The notes below the pieces were generated by a model that searched no databases, had not been told where the DNA came from, and saw nothing but the letters and a program-made list of their open reading frames with translations. Positions 1 through 5,288 of a stretch of DNA of 5,288 nt are shown piece after piece. Source of the stretch: an uncultured beta proteobacterium (GTDB taxonomy: Bacteria > Pseudomonadota > Gammaproteobacteria > Burkholderiales > Burkholderiaceae_C); contig CAIMHL010000608.1 in NCBI GenBank assembly GCA_903840825.1, positions 1-5,288 of the forward strand, given 5' to 3'. The position numbers and the translations under genes were made by a program. How positions within the stretch are numbered: the stretch's first letter is position 1; every line of letters starts with the position of its first letter.

Positions 1-1481
1 GGCAAATGGCCAATCTCATCTTGATGGATTTTGAGCGCCTCAAGAATCATCTCGTTGCGCTTTTTGGCATCCGTCTCAGAACCGATCTTCACGGTCAACT
101 CATCCACCTTGGCATTGCTGTAAGCCCCCAGATTGAATTGACCACGACCGCCCTCGCCCGGCGACGACATGATCGGGTAGAGCACGTTGTGCACATCCAC
201 CGTGCTGGCCGTCCAGCCGAGCATATAAAAACTGGTGTTGCGGCTCAAAATTTTGGGGAAATAGGTGCCCTTGGTTTCCGCTTCCAGATTGATCTTGACG
301 CCAATTTTGGACAGATTGGCGGCGACGGCCTGGCAAATTTCGCCGTCATTGACATAGCGGTCATTGGGGCAGTTCATCTTGACCTCAAAGCCGCTGGGGT
401 AGCCCGCCTCAGCAATGAGTTTTTTGGCGGCTTCCACGTCAAACGGCAGTCGTTTGGCCAAGTCAGGCATAAAGCCATTCACTTGCGGGGGAAGCAACAA
501 AGCCACCGGCGTAGAGGCACCGCGCATCACGGTTTTGTTGATGCCTTCGATGTCAATCGCCTGGTAGAAAGCCTGACGAACGCGCTTGTCTTTGAACGGG
601 TTTTTGCCCTTTACGTTTGAGAACAACAACTCATCGCGTTTTTGGTCCATGCCCAAAAAGATCACCCGCAACTCAGGGCCTTGCAGCACTTTGAGCTTGG
701 CATTGCTTTTGAGACGGGCCACATCCTGCACCGGCACAGGCTCCATCACATCCACTTCACCGGACAGCAAAGCCGCCACGCGAGTGGCATCGTTGCCAAT
801 GGGGGTGAAGATGACTTCATCCACATTGCCGTCAATCTTGCCCCAGTAACTGCCGTTGCGCGAAAAAGAAGTGCGCACGCTTGGCTGACGCTCACGCACC
901 CGATAGGGGCCAGTGCCGTTGGCACGGAATGAAGCAGCGTTCTCAATCCCCTTGCGCCGGTCAACGGGTTTCAGGGCTTGGTTGGTTTCGCACCATGATT
1001 TGCTCATCATGTGCCACTGCGTAAACAGCTCGGGCAGAATTGGAAAAGGCGCGTCCAGAATAAAGTCAACGGCATGGTCATTGATCTTTTTGACTTCCTT
1101 GATCTGACCCACATAGCTCTTCATGTCTGAGCCGTCCCCTTTGGCGCGCTCGTAACTGAAGATGACGTCATTGGCCGTAAAGGGTGTGCCATCGTGAAAG
1201 GTGACGCCCTTGCGCAAATTAAAGCGCCACACGGTGGGGGCTGTTTGCTTCCAATCGGTGGCCAGGGCAGGCGTGAGTTTGTAGTTTCGATCGCGGCTGA
1301 CCAGCGGCTCATAAACGTTGCCAATAATGGACAACTGCAAGGACTCATTCAGGGAGTGAGGGTCCATAGCCAGCGCGTCGCCTTGGTTGGCCACCTTCAA
1401 GGTAACCGCTGACGCTACAAAACTCATAGCTGCTATAGCAATCCCTACGGGCGCTAGAGCCATTTTTCGTTCAAATTTCAT
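1..1481 (-). CDS. ABC transporter substrate-binding protein, family 5 (peptide type), C-terminus cut by window edge
   Basis: Periplasmic solute-binding component of a Dpp/Opp/Gsi-type ABC importer that delivers peptides or related amide compounds to the membrane permeases. The visible 493 codons have no frameshift and run off the left edge; family members are usually about 500-540 residues, so only a short C-terminal piece should be missing. Residues 1-25 form a Sec signal peptide: basic start (K2, R5, K6), hydrophobic core about 8-23, probable cleavage after VASA (A25). Residues 85-113 carry the family hallmark (WRFNLRKGVTFHDGTPFTAN and following DVIFSYE). Other family blocks are NGTGPYRV (188-195), RVRQAFYQAID (300-310) and CPNDRYVNDGEICQA (371-385), which I associate with a peptide-binding subfamily common in Burkholderiales. 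The start is fixed by a good ribosome binding site. It follows the M20 gene by 29 bp, so it is probably last of the visible three-gene operon. Family assignment is secure; the substrate is unknown. Confidence 0.93.
   Translation of the reverse strand, partial: MKFERKMALAPVGIAIAAMSFVASAVTLKVANQGDALAMDPHSLNESLQLSIIGNVYEPLVSRDRNYKLTPALATDWKQTAPTVWRFNLRKGVTFHDGTPFTANDVIFSYERAKGDGSDMKSYVGQIKEVKKINDHAVDFILDAPFPILPELFTQWHMMSKSWCETNQALKPVDRRKGIENAASFRANGTGPYRVRERQPSVRTSFSRNGSYWGKIDGNVDEVIFTPIGNDATRVAALLSGEVDVMEPVPVQDVARLKSNAKLKVLQGPELRVIFLGMDQKRDELLFSNVKGKNPFKDKRVRQAFYQAIDIEGINKTVMRGASTPVALLLPPQVNGFMPDLAKRLPFDVEAAKKLIAEAGYPSGFEVKMNCPNDRYVNDGEICQAVAANLSKIGVKINLEAETKGTYFPKILSRNTSFYMLGWTASTVDVHNVLYPIMSSPGEGGRGQFNLGAYSNAKVDELTVKIGSETDAKKRNEMILEALKIHQDEIGHL
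1414..1478. repeat. Possible Comamonadaceae-type dispersed repeat inside the signal-peptide coding region
   Basis: The plus strand contains, in order, GCTACAAAAC, ATAGCTGCTATAGCA, GGGCGCTAGAGCC and an AT-rich tail ending CAAATTT. From memory, Comamonadaceae genomes carry many short intergenic copies of a repeat built the same way: an AT-rich flank, AGCTGCTAGCGCTT, a short loop, an inverted AAGCGCTAGAGGCC, then an AT-rich flank. Here the arms are degenerate (CTATAGCAATCCC against the reverse complement CTAGCGCCC of the other arm), but TGCTATAGCA is itself a perfect palindrome. The segment covers codons 2 to about 22 of the substrate-binding protein, mainly the hydrophobic core of the signal peptide, and the frame stays open. 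The resemblance is recalled, not computed; only one copy exists in this window. Confidence 0.42.
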
Positions 1482-1486
1482 CTCAA

Positions 1487-1493
1487 TCTCCTT
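1487..1493 (-). promoter_or_regulatory. Ribosome binding site of the substrate-binding protein gene
   Basis: The minus strand reads AAGGAGA, with GGAG six bases before the ATG at 1481. This strong Shine-Dalgarno lies in the 29 bp gap after the M20 stop and supports 1481 as the start, rather than the second ATG six codons further in. Confidence 0.85.
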
Positions 1494-1510
1494 TTTAAAA
1501 TTAACCCAAA

Positions 1511-2758
1511 CTAAACTGAGCGAAGCGGCATAGCCTGCTCCACCAGGCTGGCGTGCAAAGCCGCACCCAAAGGCAAAATATCATCGTTGAAGTCATAACG
1601 ACTGTTATGCAAAAAACAACTTCCCACCCCGTTTTCTTCACCCTGCCCAATGCGCAGATAAGCCCCGGGCTTGACTTGCAGCATGAATGAAAAATCTTCA
1701 GCGCCCATGCTGGGTTCCAGGTCGCGCACTACATGGTCCCGCCCCACCAAACTTTGCGCAACATCGGCGGCAAAGTGGGCTTCAGGGCCGGTGTTGATGG
1801 TTGCTGGATAAATCCGCTCATAGCGAACCTGGGCTGTAGCTCCAAAACCCATGGCCACAGCGGTGCAAAGCTCTGTGAGGCGACGCTCAAGCAGCGCTTG
1901 CACCACAGGGCTAAAGGTACGCACCGTACCCACCAGGGTGGCGGTATCGGGAATGACGCTCATGGCGCCCAGCTCTCCAGCTCTGATAGCGCACAAGCTA
2001 ATCACCGCACTGTCAACGGGTTTGACGTTGCGTGACACGATGCTTTGAATAGCCGTGATGATGTGCGCCGCCACCAAAATGGGATCAATGGTCTGGTACG
2101 CATGAGCGCCATGCCCACCTTTGCCCGTAATCTCGATGGTGATGCGGTCTGCGGCTGCCATCATGGGGCCGGGGTTGACGCCAATAGTGCCGGGACGCAT
2201 GGCCGGCCAGTTGTGCATGCCATAGACCGACTGCACGGGGAAGCGATCAAACAAGCCGTCTTCAATCATGGCTTTGGCCCCAGCGTAGCCCTCTTCACCG
2301 GGTTGAAAAATCAACACCGCCGTGCCGTCAAAGTTTCGGGTCTCGGCCAAATACCGTGCCGCACCGACCAACATGGCGGTATGGCCATCATGACCACAAC
2401 CGTGCATCAAACCGGCTTTGCTGGACTTCCAGGCAAAGTTGTTGTGCTCAGTTAGAGGCAAGGCATCCATGTCGGCCCTCAACCCGATCATTTTTGAAGC
2501 CGTGTTTTGCCGCCCCTTGATGACGGCCACCACCCCTGTTTTGCCAATACCTGTATGAATTTCATCAACGCCGCATAGTTTGAGGGACTCCTGCACGCGC
2601 TGGCTGGTGTAAAACTCTTCAAAACCAAGCTCGGGGTGGGCATGAAGATCACGCCTTAGGGCGGTAATTTCGGGATGGAAGGCTGCAATATGTGCAAACG
2701 CACGGCCATGCACCCGAAACCCTGAGCGCAGTGTTGACGCCAACGTAGAAACCGTCAT
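1511..2758 (-). CDS. M20 family metallopeptidase / amidohydrolase (aminoacylase-hippurate hydrolase group)
   Basis: Cytoplasmic dinuclear metal hydrolase that cleaves the amide bond of N-acyl amino acids or small peptides. With the ATG at 2758 it is 415 residues. Visible family blocks: RRDLHAHPELGFEE (35-48), GLRADMDALP (92-101), HGCGHDGHT (119-127), QPGEEG (152-157), GMHNWP (180-185), GKGGHGAHA (212-220, dimerisation/lid domain) and GAEDFSF (352-358). By analogy with the plant IAA-amino acid hydrolase ILL2 family, metal ligands would be C121, H123, E156, H182 and H384 (in LHN), with E155 as catalytic base; all are present. The enzyme looks intact and active, and has no signal peptide. Its start overlaps the permease stop by one base and a strong ribosome binding site precedes it, so it is translationally coupled to the transporter. 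It probably processes the imported substrate. The exact acyl or amino-acid specificity is not readable. Confidence 0.94.
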   Translation of the reverse strand: MTVSTLASTLRSGFRVHGRAFAHIAAFHPEITALRRDLHAHPELGFEEFYTSQRVQESLKLCGVDEIHTGIGKTGVVAVIKGRQNTASKMIGLRADMDALPLTEHNNFAWKSSKAGLMHGCGHDGHTAMLVGAARYLAETRNFDGTAVLIFQPGEEGYAGAKAMIEDGLFDRFPVQSVYGMHNWPAMRPGTIGVNPGPMMAAADRITIEITGKGGHGAHAYQTIDPILVAAHIITAIQSIVSRNVKPVDSAVISLCAIRAGELGAMSVIPDTATLVGTVRTFSPVVQALLERRLTELCTAVAMGFGATAQVRYERIYPATINTGPEAHFAADVAQSLVGRDHVVRDLEPSMGAEDFSFMLQVKPGAYLRIGQGEENGVGSCFLHNSRYDFNDDILPLGAALHASLVEQAMPLRSV

Positions 2759-3738
2759 CAATGACCTCCTGACTGGCTTACACGTAGTCTGGGATCAACC
2801 AAAAAATAAAGCAGATCAACCACCAGATTGATCACCACAAAGATCAAGGCAATCAGACACAAGTAAGCGGCCATCACCGGCACATCGGCAAACGTGACCG
2901 CTTGAATGAACAACAAGCCCATGCCCGGCCACTGGAACACCGTCTCGGTGATGATGGAAAAAGCAATGAGCTGCCCCAATTGCAGGCCGGTGATGGTGAT
3001 CACCGGCACCAATGTATTTTGCAAAGCGTGACCAAAGTGAATGACCCGGTTACTCAGGCCCCGTGCCCGCGCAAAGCGGATGTAGTCGGTGCGCAACACC
3101 TCCAGCATTTCGGCCCTCACCAAACGCATGATCAGGGTCAGCTGAAAAATAGCCAGCGTGATGGCCGGCATGACGATGTGGTGAAGACCATCTAGGGTCA
3201 GCAACCCGCTGCTCCACCAACCAATCTGAACCACCTCACCCCGGCCAAAACTGGGGAACCAGCCCAGCCCCACAGAAAACACCAAAATCAAAAGAATGCC
3301 AATTAGAAACGTGGGCAGTGACACCCCCAGAAGCGAAATCGTCATCAGCAACTGGCTAAAAAACTGACCACGTTTCAGAGCTGCATAAACACCAAACGGC
3401 ACCCCCACCAGCAAAGCCAGCACACCCGCAAACAAGGCCAGCTCCAAGGTGGCGGGGAGTCGCTCAGCGATCAAGCGCGATACCTTGGCTCCTTGGCGCA
3501 AACTTAAACCAAACTCGCCCTGCACCGCGTTCAGCAGGAAGTGCCAAAACTGGATGAAAAAGGGTTGATCCAACCCGAGATCAGCCCTTAACTGCTTGAT
3601 CTGATCAGGACGCGCATCCTGCCCCAGCAAGAAGACGACCGGGTCACCAACATATTGAAAGAGCATGAAGGCGATGAAAGCAACCGCCACCATCACTATT
3701 AGTGCTTGAATCAGACGGCGAAGAATAAAGACGAACAT
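2758..3738 (-). CDS. ABC transporter permease, DppB/OppB type
   Basis: Inner-membrane permease (326 residues, normal for the family) of a peptide-type ABC importer; it normally pairs with a DppC-type permease and two ATPases, none of which is in this window. The N-terminus FILRRLIQALIV is typical. Six likely membrane segments lie near 10-30, 97-121, 130-157, 187-205, 244-268 and 287-314, with a periplasmic loop after the first (GDP at 31-33, LGLDQPFF 54-61, GEFGLSL 74-80). The cytoplasmic EAA loop that docks on the ATPase is at about 218-241 (YIRFARARGLS, then HALQN). ETVFQWPGMG (265-274) and the C-terminal VDPRLR (314-319) are family signatures. A TAA stop lies directly before the ATG in the same frame, so the start cannot be further upstream. 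No Shine-Dalgarno is visible; the leader is A/T-rich. It is the first gene of the visible operon. Confidence 0.94.
   Translation of the reverse strand: MFVFILRRLIQALIVMVAVAFIAFMLFQYVGDPVVFLLGQDARPDQIKQLRADLGLDQPFFIQFWHFLLNAVQGEFGLSLRQGAKVSRLIAERLPATLELALFAGVLALLVGVPFGVYAALKRGQFFSQLLMTISLLGVSLPTFLIGILLILVFSVGLGWFPSFGRGEVVQIGWWSSGLLTLDGLHHIVMPAITLAIFQLTLIMRLVRAEMLEVLRTDYIRFARARGLSNRVIHFGHALQNTLVPVITITGLQLGQLIAFSIITETVFQWPGMGLLFIQAVTFADVPVMAAYLCLIALIFVVINLVVDLLYFLVDPRLRVSQSGGH
2765..2770 (-). promoter_or_regulatory. Ribosome binding site of the M20 gene, inside the permease end
   Basis: A perfect AGGAGG on the minus strand sits six bases before the ATG at 2758. It would be only three bases from the in-frame TTG at 2761, so the ATG is the better start. 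The motif is encoded by the Ser-Gly-Gly codons near the permease C-terminus, so permease translation runs through it, a normal coupling arrangement. Confidence 0.88.
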
Positions 3739-3856
3739 TTATTTTTTGATAAAAAAACCAATTTAACATGAAGATTGCCTGAGGGACACAGGGGTTTACA
3801 TCATGCCAAACTAATTTTTTAAACCATTAAATAAATGATGTGAGAGGCCAATTTTG
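3739..3856 (-). other. AT-rich leader upstream of the permease operon
   Basis: This non-coding stretch should contain the operon promoter, but I could not find a convincing sigma-70 pair: TTAAAT (3766-3761) and TATCAA (3752-3747) are possible -10 boxes without a -35 at the right distance, and TTGGCA (3809-3804) is too far from them. The 20 bases before the permease ATG are rich in T and A and lack any GGAG-like motif. A 7-bp inverted pair, ACATCAT (3798-3804) and ATGATGT (3835-3841), surrounds an AT-rich core; a pair of this length is expected about once by chance in a gap of this size. Confidence 0.4.
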
Positions 3857-3900
3857 GTCGCTTGGGCGACAACACCTGCGCGATGCGGGTCACCCCGCAT
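3857..3900 (-). terminator. Two tandem stem-loops after the VOC gene, possible weak terminator
   Basis: Twenty bases after the VOC stop, the minus strand can fold ATGCGGG-GTGA-CCCGCAT (3900-3883, seven GC-rich pairs, four-base loop), followed by GTCGC-CCAA-GCGAC (3870-3857, five pairs). Neither is followed by a run of U, so this is not a standard intrinsic terminator. The position between the VOC gene and the transport operon fits a transcript end or an RNA-stabilising structure. Confidence 0.38.
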
Positions 3901-3920
3901 GCCAAAGCGCATCAGACTCT

Positions 3921-4625
3921 TTAAAGCCCCAAACTTTGCAGCTCAACGATGCCCTTAGGGGTATTGAGCACAGCACAAATATTGGCAGGGCCTGTGCTTA
4001 CAACAATGCCCTTGAGCTCTAGTGCGTCATAGGCCGTTTGCAGTTTGGCCGCCGTGGGATGGGTGACAGCGATGCTTTGCAAGGTGACGCCAGAACGGGG
4101 CAAGGTGTTGCGCGGGTGCAGGCGCAGGGGCTCGGCAGCATCCGGTTTACCCCATTGAATGAGGGTCGGCAAGGCGCCATCAAACAGGCGTTGACCATCG
4201 TCTCGAACCGTGATTTGCCATTGCAAGACACCCCGACGTGAATGACGCTTGGCGTGCACGACCGGGCCACGGTCAATGCCCTGGATTTTCAAGGCGGTTC
4301 TGACGGCCTGAATGTCATCGGTATTGGCCACAAAATGAACCAAGCGAGGCTCAATGGCGACAGCGGCCTGCAGGGCAGCATCGTCCATGTCAAACCAACG
4401 CGTCGCCGGTGTGGCGCTGCGTTTTGCACCAGGATTGATGGCAATAATTTCAAAATAAGCCAAGGGGTTGGCAGGTGAAGCAATTTTGAACAAGCGGTTG
4501 TGCGTGCCGAACTGCTCATGTTCGCCGCCGGGGCCGGGGGTGATGCCTAATTTGGCCTCACACCACTGAACGCCTTGTTCCAGCGTTTGCGCGACGACGA
4601 CGAGATGATCTATTTGTGTTTTCAT
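3921..4625 (-). CDS. VOC family protein, glyoxalase-like domain (Glyoxalase_3 type)
   Basis: A 234-residue protein of the vicinal-oxygen-chelate superfamily, close in layout to Pfam Glyoxalase_3; members are metal-binding enzymes or binding proteins of mostly unknown reaction. The first module starts with IDHLVVVA (5-12, H7 being the usual first metal ligand), followed by GGEHEQFGTHNRLF (33-46), which matches the family THNRL block, and YFEIIAIN (57-64), where E59 could be a metal ligand. A second, weaker module occupies about 181-234 (SIAVTHP 184-190, IVELQSL 226-232), so the protein appears to be the usual paired VOC fold with a linker between. The ATG at 4625 starts directly at the conserved domain; an in-frame TTG at 4658 would add eleven unconserved residues and has no ribosome binding site. 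No well-spaced Shine-Dalgarno exists for 4625 either (GAGG abuts the ATG, AGGTGG is too distant). It is probably transcribed apart from the downstream transporter, 182 bp away. No function is assigned. Confidence 0.88.
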   Translation of the reverse strand: MKTQIDHLVVVAQTLEQGVQWCEAKLGITPGPGGEHEQFGTHNRLFKIASPANPLAYFEIIAINPGAKRSATPATRWFDMDDAALQAAVAIEPRLVHFVANTDDIQAVRTALKIQGIDRGPVVHAKRHSRRGVLQWQITVRDDGQRLFDGALPTLIQWGKPDAAEPLRLHPRNTLPRSGVTLQSIAVTHPTAAKLQTAYDALELKGIVVSTGPANICAVLNTPKGIVELQSLGL

Positions 4626-4776
4626 CCTCAGACCATACCACCTGCAGGCCAAGCTCAAAGGATGGCTGGAATGAAAAAAAGTAAGCCGTTTGAACCACGA
4701 CCGACCTTCTACCGAATGCAGTCAAAATTTAATAACATTTAATTAGGTAAATGCAACTTAATTACATAAAAAACTT
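4626..4776 (-). other. AT-rich intergenic spacer before the VOC gene
   Basis: The part from about 4720 to 4776 is very AT-rich and has no open frame worth noting. TTGACT on the minus strand (4725-4720) resembles a -35 box, but no acceptable -10 lies 16-18 bases further on. I see no hairpin with a T-tract that would end transcription of the 5190-4777 ORF; a T7 run on the minus strand near 4680-4674 has no stem before it. Confidence 0.4.
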
Positions 4777-5190
4777 TTACTGACCAGTCAATATAACAAC
4801 ACCATTTTTAATAATAACGTTTCGCGTTTCAACAATTCCGGTGATATTGACCGCGCCAAATGCCAACCGACTTTTAGCTTGAGGAGTCATCAGCAGTGTT
4901 CCGTCTGCGGTCTGCTTTACATCACCATTTTGAGTTAATTCGCTAAGCGTGTATTGATCAATAGTTACAGCTAACGACTTATTATCTTTGAAGGTCAAGG
5001 TAAGGACAGAGCCAAAACCTCGATTGGTGCTCCCAAGGTTGGCAGTTAAATGTGCCAGAGGGTCGAAGGCCGAGGTACCCACCGGGGCATTGAATTTGCT
5101 GGGTTCAGCAACCTTTAAATTATTCAAGTTAAAGCTTGCCACAATTTGATCAACGACAGCCTGTGTCTCAGGCGTGGCCGACTGAGCCAT
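4777..5190 (-). CDS. Hypothetical protein, possibly N-terminally truncated secreted protein
   Basis: I do not recognise this 137-residue ORF. From the ATG at 5190 it begins MAQSATPETQAVVDQIV, with a probable short helix to about residue 25. From about residue 60 to the end it looks strand-rich (VLTLTF, SLAVTIDQYTL, RLAFGAVNITGIV, NVIIKNGVVILTG), as in an extracellular beta-structured domain. No cysteine, metal motif or membrane segment is present. Codon use is AT-leaning (TTA, AAT, ATA) and GC is about 44% over 4801-5160, against 53-67% in 60-base samples of the transporter and M20 genes. No Shine-Dalgarno precedes the ATG, and it is the only start codon before an in-frame TGA at 5217-5215. 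The upstream in-frame codons read VFQTIPSA, so the run PSAMAQSAT resembles a signal-peptidase site; the real N-terminus may have been lost. It could be a genuine small protein, a relic, or a sequence acquired from elsewhere. Coding status is moderately likely. Confidence 0.55.
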   Translation of the reverse strand: MAQSATPETQAVVDQIVASFNLNNLKVAEPSKFNAPVGTSAFDPLAHLTANLGSTNRGFGSVLTLTFKDNKSLAVTIDQYTLSELTQNGDVKQTADGTLLMTPQAKSRLAFGAVNITGIVETRNVIIKNGVVILTGQ

Positions 5191-5288
5191 CGCACTAGGG
5201 ATGGTCTGAAAAACTCACTTCGAAATGAAGTAGCTGCCGGTTAATTTTCAAATGGTTGGATTTCACACATTCGCTCCAGAAGTCCCAC
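5191..5288. other. Non-coding or degraded edge segment upstream of the 5190-4777 ORF
   Basis: On the minus strand the frame of the downstream ORF is closed by TGA at 5217-5215 and again at 5250-5248. Another frame is open from the window edge to a TAA, ending CEIQPFEN, which could be the tail of a gene outside the window, but sixteen codons are too few to judge. A small inverted pair ACTTC/GAAGT (5217-5221 and 5227-5231) surrounds a five-base loop. No promoter was recognised. Confidence 0.3.

Noticed and set aside
6..620. A 204-codon open frame on the plus strand
   Set aside because: It lies fully antisense to the substrate-binding protein, has no ribosome binding site, and its translation resembles no family; the minus-strand frame carries the family motifs. 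It is a shadow frame.
2045..2455. A 136-codon plus-strand open frame opposite the M20 gene
   Set aside because: It runs antisense to the catalytic core of the M20 gene and its translation is rich in His, Gly and Ala as expected from reading a conserved gene backwards.
2759..2761. TTG as the start of the M20 gene
   Set aside because: The ribosome binding site would be only three bases away, while the adjacent ATG has ideal six-base spacing.
3798..3841. Inverted pair ACATCAT/ATGATGT as an operator
   Set aside because: Seven-base arms separated by 30 bases are expected about once by chance in a 182-base gap, so there is no reason to call it a regulator site.
4626..4658. TTG at 4658 as the start of the VOC gene
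   Set aside because: The eleven added residues are not part of the domain and there is no ribosome binding site; VOC proteins usually begin a few residues before the IDHL motif, as at 4625.
4697..4725. Sigma-70 promoter with TTGACT for the VOC gene
   Set aside because: The -35 resembles the consensus, but the bases at the -10 position (GGTCGT) do not.
5217..5231. Short inverted repeat as a mobile-element end or attachment site
   Set aside because: Five-base arms are too short, no transposase or target duplication is visible, and the window ends soon after.

Overview
The window looks like a chromosomal stretch from a betaproteobacterium, most likely Burkholderiales/Comamonadaceae (Rhodoferax- or Polaromonas-like). 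I infer this from the moderate-to-high GC of the main genes, the style of the transport proteins, and a short sequence at 1414-1478 that resembles a dispersed repeat I remember from that family. No database search was possible. Every convincing gene lies on the minus strand, so the region reads from right to left.

Right part (5288 to 3921): an AT-rich segment holds an unrecognised 137-codon ORF (5190-4777) with no visible ribosome binding site and about 44% GC by hand count of its central 360 bases, clearly below its neighbours. An AT-rich spacer of 151 bp follows, then a 234-residue vicinal-oxygen-chelate (VOC, glyoxalase-like) protein (4625-3921). Two small stem-loops without a U-tract lie just beyond its stop.

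Left part (3738 to 1): three tightly packed genes form a peptide-transport operon. A DppB-type ABC permease (3738-2758) overlaps by one base (TGATG) with an M20-family amidohydrolase/aminoacylase (2758-1511). After 29 bp comes a family-5 periplasmic solute-binding protein (1481 to beyond base 1) that is cut by the window edge. The likely logic is that the binding protein captures a peptide or N-acylated amino acid in the periplasm, the permease (with a DppC-like partner and ATPases not in this window) imports it, and the M20 enzyme hydrolyses its amide bond in the cytoplasm. The substrate cannot be read from the sequence.

Most of the window is ordinary transport and metabolism. The points most worth a second look are the repeat-like sequence that forms much of the binding protein's signal peptide coding region, and the right-hand ORF, whose first residues look like a signal-peptidase site cut off from a proper N-terminus. 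I saw no RNA genes, CRISPR arrays, insertion sequences or anything that I would call a new defence or mobile system.
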